Assembly (NCBI RefSeq): GCF_900205965.1
Contig: NZ_OAOF01000005.1
Span: 124,001-188,000, forward strand
From: Lacrimispora amygdalina
GTDB lineage: Bacteria > Bacillota > Clostridia > Lachnospirales > Lachnospiraceae
Direction: 5' to 3'
DNA: 64,000 nucleotides
Shown: piece by piece, positions 1-7,886 of the stretch
Numbering within the stretch: position 1 is the stretch's first letter
How the letters are laid out: every line of letters begins with the position of its first letter
Program-made: the position numbers and the translations under genes
Notes under the pieces: model-generated
Databases searched by the model: none
What the model saw: only the letters and a program-made list of their open reading frames with translations
What the model was told of the DNA's origin: nothing

Positions 1-606
1 AGGATCAAAGCCTCCACCCTTACATCTATGGTGGATTACATTTATCAGTGTAACAAGGAATTTCCTGGCAGCATGATTATACATATTGTAAGCCCCACCA
101 GAGTATTGCTGATGTCAGCACTCGATAAAGAACGGGAAAGAGAAGTACTGTTTGAGGTCAATGCAGAAACATCTGAATTCCGTTTCGATCAGTGGTATGA
201 GCAGGAACGCATGATGATTGAAATGCAAGCTAATTTTCAGAAGAATGAGGACCTTGAACTGGTATTAAAAGCAGTTGGAAATATTGTGAAGAAGAATGGG
301 GAGACCTATTCTGATGATGGTTGTTCCCAGGTTGCAACCATGACCACAGGAATTGCAACAAAAGCAGATGTAATTGTGCCTAATCCAGTAGAGCTGATCC
401 CATATCGCACATTCCAGGAAGTGGGACAGCCGGCAAGTAAATTTGTATTCCGGATCGCAGACAAAGAGGTTCCAGCCTTTAAGATCGTAGAAGCAGAGGG
501 CGGAATCTGGAAGAACGAAGCCATTTCAAATATTAAGACTTTTCTTATGGAACACCTTTCAAATATGGATACGGAAATAAGAAGTAACATTACAGTAATC
601 GGTTAA
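1..606 (+). CDS. DUF2303-type phage protein, 5' end cut by window
   Basis: The reading frame is open from base 1, so the gene probably begins before the window and the ATG at 28 is likely internal. The C-terminal part contains PNPVELIPYRTFQEV and FKIVEAEGGIWKNEAI, which resemble the C-terminal signature of DUF2303 (YfdQ-like) phage proteins. These have no established biochemical role and usually sit among early recombination and replication genes. Soluble, no membrane segments. The position upstream of the replication initiator fits an early-region gene. The family call is from memory of the pattern, moderately sure. Confidence 0.7.
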   Translation, partial: RIKASTLTSMVDYIYQCNKEFPGSMIIHIVSPTRVLLMSALDKEREREVLFEVNAETSEFRFDQWYEQERMMIEMQANFQKNEDLELVLKAVGNIVKKNGETYSDDGCSQVATMTTGIATKADVIVPNPVELIPYRTFQEVGQPASKFVFRIADKEVPAFKIVEAEGGIWKNEAISNIKTFLMEHLSNMDTEIRSNITVIG

Positions 607-657
607 TTGAGTTTACCTATGTGGTTTTATATGTCACGATCTAAAACCAGTGAAGCC

Positions 658-687
658 CCCTCGCTGTTCGTCAATGAGCAGCGAGGG
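658..687 (+). terminator. Hairpin between early gene and replication initiator
   Basis: CCCTCGCTG (658-666) pairs perfectly with CAGCGAGGG (679-687) around a 12-base loop. Only a short ATTT follows, so it may be a weak terminator or an RNA processing structure separating the DUF2303 gene from the replication operon. Confidence 0.55.
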
Positions 688-741
688 ATTTCCAAAAGGA
701 GAGAATGTGAATAGCTAAAAATAGAGGAGGCGGTGGCCTGC

Positions 742-1488
742 ATGAATTATATAGCCGAAATCAATTCTTTCTGGGATTCGATCATCCTAAATCCGTTGTC
801 TACAGGGCAAGTTGCTTTATGGTTTGGATTAATGCACATAAACAACAAATGCAACTGGACAGAGTGGTTTACAGTGTCGAATCAGGTGCTTTCTATACAC
901 ACAGGGCTATCGCGGAGTGGGATATTGAAAGCGAGAAATGAATTGAAGCAAAGAGGGCTGATTGATTTTAGAGAGAGGGGAACAAAAGCAACCTCTTATA
1001 AAATGGTTACTATATCAAATAGTACGCAAGATGGTACGCAAAACAGTGTTGAAGTTAGTACGCAAAATGGTAAGCAAGATAGTACGCAAAACAGTACCAC
1101 ATTAGATAAACAGAAATTTAAACAGAAACTCAAACAAAAACAAAAGGGTGCAACTAAAGTCTCAACAAGAAAATATTCGGAAGATGTTGAGCTCAATGAT
1201 GCGATACTTGCATTTATCGCTTTCAGGTTAGATATAAAGTCTGCCATGACGGACCACGCCATTGACTTAATGCTAAAAAAGCTGGAGGAGATGGCGCCAG
1301 GGGATTCCCCTGCTAAGATAGCAATTTTAAACCAGTCAATCATGAATGGCTGGAAAGGAGTTTTTCCATTGGGTGACAAGTCTGTAAAAAAATCTGGCTC
1401 CACTGGAAAGCAAAATCAGTTTCAGGACTTCCCCCAGAGAAATATTGATTATGATGCAATTGTAAATGCTCAGCTTCAGGAAATGTAA
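742..1488 (+). CDS. Phage replication initiator / replisome organiser
   Basis: A 248-residue protein with an N-terminal winged-helix-like region (about residues 20-90, including LSRSGILKARNELKQRGLI). A Gln/Asn/Thr-rich linker (about 95-120) and a Lys/Gln-rich stretch (KQKFKQKLKQKQK) follow, then a C-terminal helical domain ending in a segment like those of DnaD/replisome-organiser proteins (MNGWKGVFP). Phage initiators of this layout bind origin iterons and recruit helicase. The ATG at 742 is preferred over the GTG at 733 because GAGGAGG at 724-730 is correctly spaced only from 742. The linker DNA is itself a repeat array (separate entry). No helicase loader is visible nearby in this window. 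Confidence 0.75.
   Translation: MNYIAEINSFWDSIILNPLSTGQVALWFGLMHINNKCNWTEWFTVSNQVLSIHTGLSRSGILKARNELKQRGLIDFRERGTKATSYKMVTISNSTQDGTQNSVEVSTQNGKQDSTQNSTTLDKQKFKQKLKQKQKGATKVSTRKYSEDVELNDAILAFIAFRLDIKSAMTDHAIDLMLKKLEEMAPGDSPAKIAILNQSIMNGWKGVFPLGDKSVKKSGSTGKQNQFQDFPQRNIDYDAIVNAQLQEM
1021..1104 (+). repeat. 12-bp iteron array inside the initiator gene (candidate phage origin)
   Basis: Units begin every 12 bases at 1021, 1033, 1057, 1069 and 1081 with consensus RGTACGCAARAY. The unit at 1045 is degenerate, and a half unit (AGTACC) starts at 1093. The array is in frame and encodes the Thr/Gln/Asn linker of the initiator. It is followed at 1105-1145 by an A-rich stretch. Iterons inside the initiator gene next to AT-rich DNA is the lambda O/ori arrangement; the origin role here is inference. 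Confidence 0.7.
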
Positions 1489-1501
1489 AGGAGGATTGAC
1501 C

Positions 1502-3529
1502 ATGAAAGAGATGGATCCTGTTGTCAGGCAGGAAATTGATGGAGAAGCAAAAATAGAACCTTCTCACTGGTATGAAGGACATATCAGCCTGGAAGATGCA
1601 AAGACGTTTATTAAAAGTAATATAACAACGGCAGCCCGTTCCTTTATTGCCATTGGATTTTATTTGAAATGTGTTAGAGATCGGGGATTATTTGAAGAAG
1701 ATAATTATCAGGATGTCTGGGATTTTGCTAAATCAGAATATGGGATAAGCAAAAGCACAGCCAGCCGTTATATGTCCATGAATGATCGTTTTTCTGAGAA
1801 CGGAAATAGTCCCAATATAAAAACAGAATACAAAGCATTTGGGAAAAGTCAGTTGCAGGAAATGCTATATCTGGAAAACGAACAGTTGGATCAAGTAAAG
1901 CCTGGGGATAGAGTGGAAGATATCCGGAATTTACGAAAACCAAAGGAGATCCCATACATAGAGCTACCAGGGCAGATGGATTTTGAAATAGATTTTCCTG
2001 ACATTCTGCCTCCGGGTCAGATAGAGCAGCCCATAACCAATCAGAAACAGACCTTTGAAATGAATGTGGTGGATCTGCTGTCTGGTGAGAAACAGGATGC
2101 TATTGCGATATCGCAACAGGATGCAGATGCGAATAGTAAGGACTTTGAGGATAAACGAAAAGAGGAATGGCTGATCCGCTGTGAAGTTCTTAGACAGATG
2201 TGCAATACTCTTTGCCATATGCATTCCAATGGTCTGGAAAAAGATAATTATAGTATGACAGCAATTCAAAGAATATCAAACGGATCCTATAGTTTTGGAT
2301 TTGGTGATGATGGATCTGGACATTCCAAATATAACGTTGAATATAAGAAATCCAGGTATCACGTAGAGGAATTTGATGGAATTAGAAGTTGGGTATTTGA
2401 ATCAGGGGAGATTGATCAGGATATCTGGAATTATAATGGACGTGATTGGCACAATGCGCATCCGGTTCAGCAGAAACAGGAAACCTCTCAGATCGAGGAT
2501 ATAGGATATTATGACCCAGATGATGAAAAAGAAGTAGATGAATCCTATAGCTACGCAGGAATTCCAAAAGCTTCTGACCGGCACGTAACAATGTTTGCCC
2601 GGTTATTTGTCCAGGATAATGCAAAAAGATTGATTTATGGAGGTATGGCCATTGGGATCACTGATGAAAGAATCATCGAAATGCTTAAACTTAGGTATTC
2701 TGGTCGCAAGGAAGATCCTATCATCATTAACAATGATGTGGAAGTTTCAGTAGCTGAAGAAATTATTGAGTTTTACCGTGGTGACGAAGATCTGGGTATC
2801 TGTCTTTTCCAGAAGTTTTGTAATTATGCCAGGAGGCAGATTGATGAATATGTAGAAAAGCAGATGTCAGAAGAGAATACGGAGGGAAATCAAGAAAACG
2901 TTATTGAACAACCAGGAAGCATACCGGAATCCTCTGAAAGCGTAATTGATGGAGAATATGAGGAAGTTCCGTCAGATCAGAAAACTCCTGATTATTCACC
3001 ACGGTATTTTCTGGAGGAGCAGAAGGATAAGCTTGATAATTACCTGAGGATCTCAAAGGGAAAGGAGTTACTTCCTGCAGATATTAAGACTATCGAATGC
3101 CAAAAGACAATAGTTGCAGCACTGGCCTGTATGGTGGCGGAATTGGATAAGCCAGAACCGGATCCGGAATCGGAACCCGAAAAACAGGAACAGCCGGAGT
3201 TGCCTATACTAAAAAATAATGATCAGCGTGCTGCCTTTGTGGATGCCTATGAGACATGGCCTTTGTGGATTGAAACAAAAGAGACCGGAGAGAGGTATTA
3301 CAGGTACGATCTTCCAAACGGGACCAGTATGGTGGTCAAGGTGTACCATGCTCAGCTGTTTGATTACAAAGCCACTGGAAAGAAATATGAGGACCGATAT
3401 TATAAAGGGTATGGCAAACATGAGTATTATTACCTGAAGGAAGGAGAGTTCTTCCGAGATTGTGAGACGAACCGGTCCTATCTGATTGAGAGATTGAAAG
3501 AGCTGCAAAAGAAAGTGAAGGGGGATTAA
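1502..3529 (+). CDS. Large acidic phage replication-region protein, function unknown
   Basis: A 675-residue protein starting at the ATG at 1502, which has AAAGGAGG at 1488-1495 upstream; the longer frame from 1466 lacks this. The N-terminal ~100 residues (DAKTFIKSNI, FAKSEYGISKSTASRYMSM) look like a DUF3102/ParB-like helical DNA-binding domain. The middle is rich in Glu and Asp. The C-terminal ~100 residues form an aromatic-rich domain (ERYYRYDLPNGTSMVVKVY ... FRDCETNRSYLIERLKE) that recurs in Lachnospiraceae phage proteins. It lies directly downstream of the initiator and 1 base before the next gene. A replication or regulatory role is inferred from position only. Confidence 0.7.
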   Translation: MKEMDPVVRQEIDGEAKIEPSHWYEGHISLEDAKTFIKSNITTAARSFIAIGFYLKCVRDRGLFEEDNYQDVWDFAKSEYGISKSTASRYMSMNDRFSENGNSPNIKTEYKAFGKSQLQEMLYLENEQLDQVKPGDRVEDIRNLRKPKEIPYIELPGQMDFEIDFPDILPPGQIEQPITNQKQTFEMNVVDLLSGEKQDAIAISQQDADANSKDFEDKRKEEWLIRCEVLRQMCNTLCHMHSNGLEKDNYSMTAIQRISNGSYSFGFGDDGSGHSKYNVEYKKSRYHVEEFDGIRSWVFESGEIDQDIWNYNGRDWHNAHPVQQKQETSQIEDIGYYDPDDEKEVDESYSYAGIPKASDRHVTMFARLFVQDNAKRLIYGGMAIGITDERIIEMLKLRYSGRKEDPIIINNDVEVSVAEEIIEFYRGDEDLGICLFQKFCNYARRQIDEYVEKQMSEENTEGNQENVIEQPGSIPESSESVIDGEYEEVPSDQKTPDYSPRYFLEEQKDKLDNYLRISKGKELLPADIKTIECQKTIVAALACMVAELDKPEPDPESEPEKQEQPELPILKNNDQRAAFVDAYETWPLWIETKETGERYYRYDLPNGTSMVVKVYHAQLFDYKATGKKYEDRYYKGYGKHEYYYLKEGEFFRDCETNRSYLIERLKELQKKVKGD

Positions 3530-3530
3530 G

Positions 3531-3806
3531 ATGGCAGAACAAAATGAAATGTTAGAAATTGTAACTCCAATGGTGGAACATGTATGTGATCACCTGTGCA
3601 GGTTCCCTGGGGAGATCAGTGATCAGGAGGAGTTGGACAAGATCTGCGGAGGTTGTCAGATGGGAGATCATATCTGCAGTATCCTGAATACATACAACTG
3701 GGTGAACAGTTCTGGGATAGAAATATTACAAGGACAGGCTGTGCATGAGAATATGGTGGCTTACTGGAAGTGGCATTTAACGGAACGGTTTAGCCGAGTA
3801 GTTTGA
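3531..3806 (+). CDS. Small Cys-rich phage protein
   Basis: A 91-residue protein beginning 1 base after the preceding stop. Cysteines are grouped as VCDHLCRFP and ICGGCQMGDHIC, a spacing that could hold a metal ion. No membrane segment. It resembles uncharacterised early-region proteins common in Clostridia prophages. Function unknown. Confidence 0.65.
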   Translation: MAEQNEMLEIVTPMVEHVCDHLCRFPGEISDQEELDKICGGCQMGDHICSILNTYNWVNSSGIEILQGQAVHENMVAYWKWHLTERFSRVV

Positions 3807-3818
3807 GGAGGCGGTAAT

Positions 3819-4001
3819 ATGCAAACTAAAGAAGCTATGAATGTATTAATTGCATTTGCTTTGTGTCATTTAGATGATGATGGATGTCCATGTGGCAGAT
3901 GTCCGGCATCCGGTAGTAATTGCTCCGGATGCGATAATGAGTACACCAATAAAGAAAGGTTGCGAGAAGCAGTAGAAATTGTAGATTGCTTGAATAATTG
4001 A
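3819..4001 (+). CDS. Small Cys-rich phage protein (zinc-binding-like)
   Basis: A 60-residue protein with RBS GAGGAGG at 3804-3810. The central segment has six closely spaced cysteines (GCPCGRCPASGSNCSGC), suggesting a small metal-binding knot. It follows the other Cys-rich gene by 12 bases and ends the first block of the replication operon. Function unknown. Confidence 0.6.
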   Translation: MQTKEAMNVLIAFALCHLDDDGCPCGRCPASGSNCSGCDNEYTNKERLREAVEIVDCLNN

Positions 4002-4042
4002 ATTAGGATTTAAATGATTTATTGTTCTTTGATAATTGAATA

Positions 4043-4071
4043 TTGATAGTTGAGCAGTTTCTTAGTATAAT
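4043..4071 (+). promoter_or_regulatory. Promoter of the 2TM membrane protein gene
   Basis: TTGATA (4043-4048), a 17-base spacer and a perfect TATAAT (4066-4071) form a sigma-A-type promoter in the only AT-rich gap of this region. It would drive the gene at 4111 independently of the phage operon. Confidence 0.7.
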
Positions 4072-4110
4072 CAGAGTATAGTCAGCAGGGGGGGAGGGAA
4101 AATAAAAAGT

Positions 4111-4794
4111 ATGTTACTTCTAAGTGTAATGCCTAATCTACTATTTTTACCTTTAATAATTGTTTCAATTTTGTTAGTCACAATTACTTTTATCTCTGTT
4201 ACAATATATGAAAAACAAACTAGAAGTAGTGAAAAAATATTAAAAGAAATGTTTTTGAATAATGAAATCTCTGATAAAGAGGATTCTATCAAACATATAA
4301 TGACAAATATTCCAGCTGGACTTAGTGAAGAGGATTTTTTTAATAGACTAAAAAAGGAATTGTTAGAAATTAGTTATCTTCAGATAAAAAGTCCAGATAA
4401 AGCAGGCAACGAAAAATCAGTTTATTTACTATTAGAAAAGCATCATCAGCAAGCATTACAACAATCTAATGTTCAATTTTGGTTTAGTATTTTAGCAGCC
4501 ATTGTAGGCTTTATTACAATAATCTTTTCTGTGTTTGTCTTCTCAAATATTAATTGGTATGATTACGTCTTGAAGACAATACCTAGTATTGTAATGGAAG
4601 CAGTATCATTTTTGTTTTTTAATCAAGCAAGAGAGACGAGAGATAGAGCAACTAAGTTCTTTAAAGAATTGAATTACGAGAAACAGATTGCGAAGAGTGT
4701 TGCTATAGCAGATACGATTGAAAGTGAGGAGATAAAGTCAAAGGTAAAATCACAAATAGCTCTGCGCATAATTGGAATTAACGAAACAGAATAG
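4111..4794 (+). CDS. TRADD-N-associated-type 2TM membrane protein (cargo gene)
   Basis: A 227-residue protein. One hydrophobic segment is at residues ~5-33, a soluble helical part at ~35-125, and a two-helix membrane hairpin at ~128-170 (QSNVQFWFSILAAIVGFIT, then a second segment ending EAVSFLFFNQARETRD). The C-terminal helix has FKELNYEKQIAKSVAIADTI and ends IALRIIGI. This hairpin with its QARETRD-like follow-on and terminal GI motif resembles the 2TM domain found beside TRADD-N/death-like domains in bacterial conflict systems. The gene is clearly AT-richer than its neighbours and has its own promoter and terminator, so it looks like a moron. A defence or exclusion role is inference; the family call is moderate. 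Confidence 0.72.
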   Translation: MLLLSVMPNLLFLPLIIVSILLVTITFISVTIYEKQTRSSEKILKEMFLNNEISDKEDSIKHIMTNIPAGLSEEDFFNRLKKELLEISYLQIKSPDKAGNEKSVYLLLEKHHQQALQQSNVQFWFSILAAIVGFITIIFSVFVFSNINWYDYVLKTIPSIVMEAVSFLFFNQARETRDRATKFFKELNYEKQIAKSVAIADTIESEEIKSKVKSQIALRIIGINETE

Positions 4795-4805
4795 CATTAC
4801 TTAAA

Positions 4806-4838
4806 GCCAACTATCAATATTCGGTAGTTGGTTTTTTA
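4806..4838 (+). terminator. Terminator after the 2TM membrane protein gene
   Basis: CCAACTA (4807-4813) pairs with TAGTTGG (4825-4831), extendable by C-G and a wobble pair, followed by TTTTTT. A near copy of this hairpin and its downstream leader occurs at about 48,590-48,630 in the prophage relic. Confidence 0.8.
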
Positions 4839-4859
4839 TTGCCCAAAAGGAGGGATACA

Positions 4860-5060
4860 TTGAGAAAATCATCAAAAGACTGCAGAGCAGATAGAGCCAG
4901 CGTAAACAGCCGTATACAGGCCGAGGCGGATGCAGCTATAAAGGCGCCGCCGGTTATGAGTTTCAGTGCGCAGATGCCAGCTTATACATATACAAGCCTG
5001 TGTCCGGATTCGAAGCTGAGGAAACCGCCTGCAAGGAAGAAGGTCCAGCATGAAGCTTAA
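4860..5060 (+). CDS. Hypothetical small basic phage protein
   Basis: A 66-residue frame starting with TTG at 4860, well spaced from AAAAGGAGGG at 4846-4855. Rich in Ala, Ser, Lys and Arg, no recognisable domain. Its last codons overlap the ATG of the next gene at 5050, suggesting translational coupling. It could be only a leader reading frame; not recognised. Confidence 0.45.
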   Translation: MRKSSKDCRADRASVNSRIQAEADAAIKAPPVMSFSAQMPAYTYTSLCPDSKLRKPPARKKVQHEA

Positions 5061-5247
5061 AGAAAAACAGATAATCACCGTTCAGGTTTATCCTAGGAGG
5101 AAGTTTTGGACCATGATCGGCAGTAATGATGGTCTGATCGGGATCCTGCTGGACGATGGTGAATACATAGACATTCCCCAGGAGCGGGTGAGAATTGTAT
5201 CGATGGAGGTGGAGAGAGATGGGAAAGACAAAAATAATGTACAGTAA
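5050..5247 (+). CDS. Hypothetical small phage protein
   Basis: A 65-residue protein, beta-strand-rich by pattern (IITVQVYPRRKFWTMIG, GLIGILLDDGEYIDIP), possibly a small barrel. It overlaps both the preceding and following genes, as is usual in compact phage operons. No family recognised. Confidence 0.6.
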   Translation: MKLKEKQIITVQVYPRRKFWTMIGSNDGLIGILLDDGEYIDIPQERVRIVSMEVERDGKDKNNVQ

Positions 5248-5386
5248 CAAGAAATGTCAATGCTGCGGAAAGTTGTATCCTCCGAAGACAGATCAAAAAA
5301 GGTGCACTTGTGAGCGAGCTGGGTTATTGGTTGAAACGGGAACATGGCACCAGCCAAAGATGGGAGGCGGTGTAGGTGGCATTTAA
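5219..5386 (+). CDS. Small zinc-ribbon-like phage protein
   Basis: A 55-residue protein. The ATG at 5219 is chosen because GGAGGTGGAGA lies just upstream at 5205-5215. It has a KKCQCCGKLYPP motif and a second pair KRCTC, consistent with a small zinc ribbon. The DNA around its start (about 5205-5245) has a close copy in the prophage relic near 48,748-48,790. Function unknown. Confidence 0.6.
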   Translation: MGKTKIMYSNKKCQCCGKLYPPKTDQKRCTCERAGLLVETGTWHQPKMGGGVGGI

Positions 5387-5840
5387 AACCTTATATGCTG
5401 TGTACTATAAGGGGAAGCCTTTAGGAGAGCATACCACTAAGGAGTGGGAGAGTCTGCTGTCCATTCCAAGGCAAGCCATAAGAGATTACGCCCGCGAGGG
5501 GAGAACCTACGGGAAACGGTATAAATTCAAGATGGTGGGAACGGTTTCTTCTGAGGGAGTAGAGTCCGAACCGGAGGAACCAGGTATTACAATGAGTGAT
5601 CTGGCAGAGTTTAAGCGGTCTGTAAAAGTCGGGGACAAGTTTACTTACAAGAGTTACCGGAAAGACTTTGTCCGTGGAGTACAGATTGAGTTGGAAAAGA
5701 TGATTGTGGTCAGGAAGTTTCCTCACCTTGTACAGGTGGCAAGTGTTAAGGATCCGAAGCGGATCGCAACCATGAGCTATGCAGAGTTGTATAAGCAGAA
5801 GAAGAACAAAGCTAAAAAGAAATTGACAACAGGGAGGTGA
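5376..5840 (+). CDS. Hypothetical phage protein
   Basis: A 154-residue protein with a GTG start at 5376 behind GGGAGGCGG (5361-5369), overlapping the previous gene by 11 bases. The N-terminal part (TTKEWESLLSIPRQAIRDYAREG) looks like a short helix-turn-helix-type segment. The C-terminal half is basic (KKNKAKKKL). Conserved-looking but not recognised; probably an early-to-late transition gene because it precedes the ArpU-like regulator. Confidence 0.6.
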   Translation: MAFKTLYAVYYKGKPLGEHTTKEWESLLSIPRQAIRDYAREGRTYGKRYKFKMVGTVSSEGVESEPEEPGITMSDLAEFKRSVKVGDKFTYKSYRKDFVRGVQIELEKMIVVRKFPHLVQVASVKDPKRIATMSYAELYKQKKNKAKKKLTTGR

Positions 5841-5844
5841 TTGT

Positions 5845-6342
5845 TTGGAAAAAGAAGCGGCGGAGTTATTAGTAAGAACAGCAGCATTGGAGGCTGTAAG
5901 GGAGTTTGAAAAATTCCAGAAGAAAAACCGTAAGGTCAAAGTATTCCAGAATGCCAAGAAGCTCATGGAGAATTATAACCGGATATGCAAAAGTGTTCAG
6001 GAAGGTGTTTCCGAGTTGTCGGACGTGGACGACGGGGAAAAACTGGAGGAATTATCAGCAGAGGATATTTACATAAACAGCATTATAAAAAGTAAGCTGC
6101 GGAGTATCGTAATGATAGCACACATAGATAAGTGTTTGGGGCTTCTGGAAGAGGAGATGATCAGGAAGCAGACTCCTGAAAAGTATAAGGCTTTTAAATA
6201 CTTCTATCTGGAGGCTATGGCTCCAGAGGATATCGCAGAAGAATTAAATTGTGCTGATAGAACTGTATGGCGTTGGGTTTCGGAACTTACGAATATTCTA
6301 TGCGTATACTTGTTTGGTGCAGATGCAATCATACTTGATTAA
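5845..6342 (+). CDS. ArpU/RinA-like phage late transcription regulator
   Basis: A 165-residue protein starting TTG at 5845 behind GGGAGGTGA (5832-5840). The C-terminal ~45 residues (YFYLEAMAPEDIAEELNCADRTVWRWVSEL) form a sigma-70 region 4-like helix-turn-helix, as in ArpU/RinA-type regulators that switch on packaging and structural genes. The N-terminal half is a coiled-coil-like helix rich in Lys and Glu. It is the last gene before the cargo region and terminase, the usual place for this regulator. Confidence 0.75.
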   Translation: MEKEAAELLVRTAALEAVREFEKFQKKNRKVKVFQNAKKLMENYNRICKSVQEGVSELSDVDDGEKLEELSAEDIYINSIIKSKLRSIVMIAHIDKCLGLLEEEMIRKQTPEKYKAFKYFYLEAMAPEDIAEELNCADRTVWRWVSELTNILCVYLFGADAIILD

Positions 6343-6345
6343 GGG

Positions 6346-6381
6346 CTTGACAAGGAGTGTCAGAATGCTGTCATTGTCAAG
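6346..6381. repeat. Inverted repeat after the late regulator
   Basis: CTTGACA (6346-6352) and TGTCAAG (6375-6381) are perfect complements separated by 22 bases. It may be a terminator stem or an operator near the late promoter. The rest of 6382-6510 shows no gene. Confidence 0.4.
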
Positions 6382-6510
6382 TCAATATAGCAGAGTTATA
6401 ATTGTAATATCCAAAATTGTATAAATTTCGTAATCTCTAATGGATATTACTGTAATAGGTACTTAAACACAAAAATATTTATAAGGGAGGAATTACTTTT
6501 CTGGCATATT

Positions 6511-6543
6511 AAAGGCATCAAGTTATTACTTCTTGATGCCTTT
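6511..6543 (-). terminator. Terminator-like hairpin of the reverse-strand pair
   Basis: AAAGGCATCAAG (6511-6522) pairs perfectly with CTTGATGCCTTT (6532-6543) around a 9-base loop, 8 bases beyond the stop of the reverse-strand small gene. It may stop transcripts from both sides. Confidence 0.65.
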
Positions 6544-6550
6544 AGAGATA

Positions 6551-6766
6551 CTAATTGTTTTCGTCCAAATTTCCAAGATCAGGTATAATTATTGTGCCTT
6601 CAGTTACAGATTGAAGTCCAAATGTTTTCCTTTCCAATCCCCAGCTTGGATTGTCGATACGTGAAGATGTACTTAGTCCTGATGTGCTTGCTGAATTACC
6701 GATAGAAGTATCTGGTTTTTGATTATTTTGTAAGGCCTTTAGGGCTGCTAACAAATCCTCATTCAC
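6551..6766 (-). CDS. Small hypothetical protein, partner of reverse-strand membrane protein
   Basis: A 71-residue Ser/Asn-rich protein with RBS AAGGGGGTGAT directly before the start. It lies 4 bases after the stop of the membrane protein gene, so the two form an operon running against the phage. No recognised domain (TSGLSTSSRIDNPSWGLERK is the most distinctive segment). Confidence 0.55.
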   Translation of the reverse strand: MNEDLLAALKALQNNQKPDTSIGNSASTSGLSTSSRIDNPSWGLERKTFGLQSVTEGTIIIPDLGNLDENN

Positions 6767-6770
6767 ATTA

Positions 6771-7325
6771 TCACCCCCTTAAAATATTTAATATAAAAAT
6801 ATATACAACAAATGATATCAACGACAACTCTGAGAATTTAAGTGATTTTTTATACAAGCTTGTCCTTTTATCATTTATTAACTTATTCATTTTTGTTGCC
6901 TTTATGTAAAATGTGCAGATGGAAGAGGCAAAATCGCTAACTTGTAAAACTAGATATTCTGTTTTGTAAAAATCATCAACATTAATAATGGTGTAATCTT
7001 GTACTTGTATGCTTTTTATAAGAAAATTAAAGGATATAAAAGACAAAAAAATGGCTATTACATAAAGAGTAATCAGAAGTAAGGATAATACTATTTCTCT
7101 CATAGAAATAGTTTCTAATGTCAATAATTTATGAAGATCTATCATTTGCGCTAAAAGAAAAAAATATGCAGCAATAATTGGTAAGGCTATATTAGCTTTC
7201 GTATCAATAATTGAATTCCTGTTTAATTCATTGAAATATTCATCTTTCGCAATGCTTAAGAATAGTTCGCCGGATTTAAAATCCATGGTAGAGTCACTGC
7301 TTTCTGTTGAGTTAGTATTTTCCAT
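6771..7325 (-). CDS. Four-helix membrane protein, possible defence or exclusion cargo
   Basis: A 184-residue protein. A charged N-terminal helix (LFLSIAKDEYFNELNRNSI) is followed by DTKANIALPIIAAYFFLLAQ and further membrane segments at about 45-65, 80-105 and 165-182, with a cytoplasmic linker between. The layout recalls small SLATT/DUF5706-type membrane effectors that follow a charged helix and a DxKA motif, but the match is weak and may be coincidental. Good RBS (AGGAGGTAC). Very AT-rich, opposite strand to the phage operon: a cargo gene. Confidence 0.7.
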   Translation of the reverse strand: MENTNSTESSDSTMDFKSGELFLSIAKDEYFNELNRNSIIDTKANIALPIIAAYFFLLAQMIDLHKLLTLETISMREIVLSLLLITLYVIAIFLSFISFNFLIKSIQVQDYTIINVDDFYKTEYLVLQVSDFASSICTFYIKATKMNKLINDKRTSLYKKSLKFSELSLISFVVYIFILNILRG

Positions 7326-7522
7326 ATTGTACCTCCTATGTTTAATTTATAATATCATCTTTTGTTTATATTTGCTACATATATAAATAAATTATTTATA
7401 TGTGGGATTTAATGAAACTAAATCTAAGTAATTTAAATAATTCCTTAGATATAGCAACTCCTTTCTCTTTTCTTTTGATTAATTTTGATGTATGATGTAA
7501 GAAAAAATTAGGAGGGGTGTAA

Positions 7523-7819
7523 ATGGATTTTTTGGAAATGTTAGAACAAAAGAAAAGCGTTGTAAAGTTGGTAGACCATTACTTATATGATTTGCAAGAC
7601 TTAAGAGAGCGAATGGGGCTTAAGATGATGTTTGGAGTAGATACATTTAGATTTGAAGAAGTAACATATGAAACAACGATAAAATTTGAAGTTGATATAA
7701 ATGAACTTTATACAATATGTGCTGATTTAAAAAATGAAGTAGAAATTAAAGATAAAGTCAACGAATATTTAGCACAACTCTATTTTAAAAATTATATTAT
7801 TCAAAAAAAAGATAGATAA
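7523..7819 (+). CDS. Hypothetical AT-rich phage protein
   Basis: A 98-residue, acidic, helical protein with RBS TTAGGAGGGG at 7508-7517. No domain recognised. AT-richer than the terminase region and placed between two hairpins, so it belongs to the cargo block between the late regulator and terminase. Confidence 0.6.
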   Translation: MDFLEMLEQKKSVVKLVDHYLYDLQDLRERMGLKMMFGVDTFRFEEVTYETTIKFEVDINELYTICADLKNEVEIKDKVNEYLAQLYFKNYIIQKKDR

Positions 7820-7886
7820 AAGTGAAGACGAAATCAGGGTGTCTATTCTTTTGGTGCATGATGGAAGAAAAAAGGGGGATTTTCTG

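Noticed and set aside
1021..1104. CRISPR array
   Set aside because: Units are 12 bases, directly adjacent, without spacers, and in frame in the initiator gene.
996..1403. Long reverse frame opposite the initiator gene
   Set aside because: Cys/Phe/Leu-rich translation of the iteron and Lys-rich linker; a shadow of the real gene.
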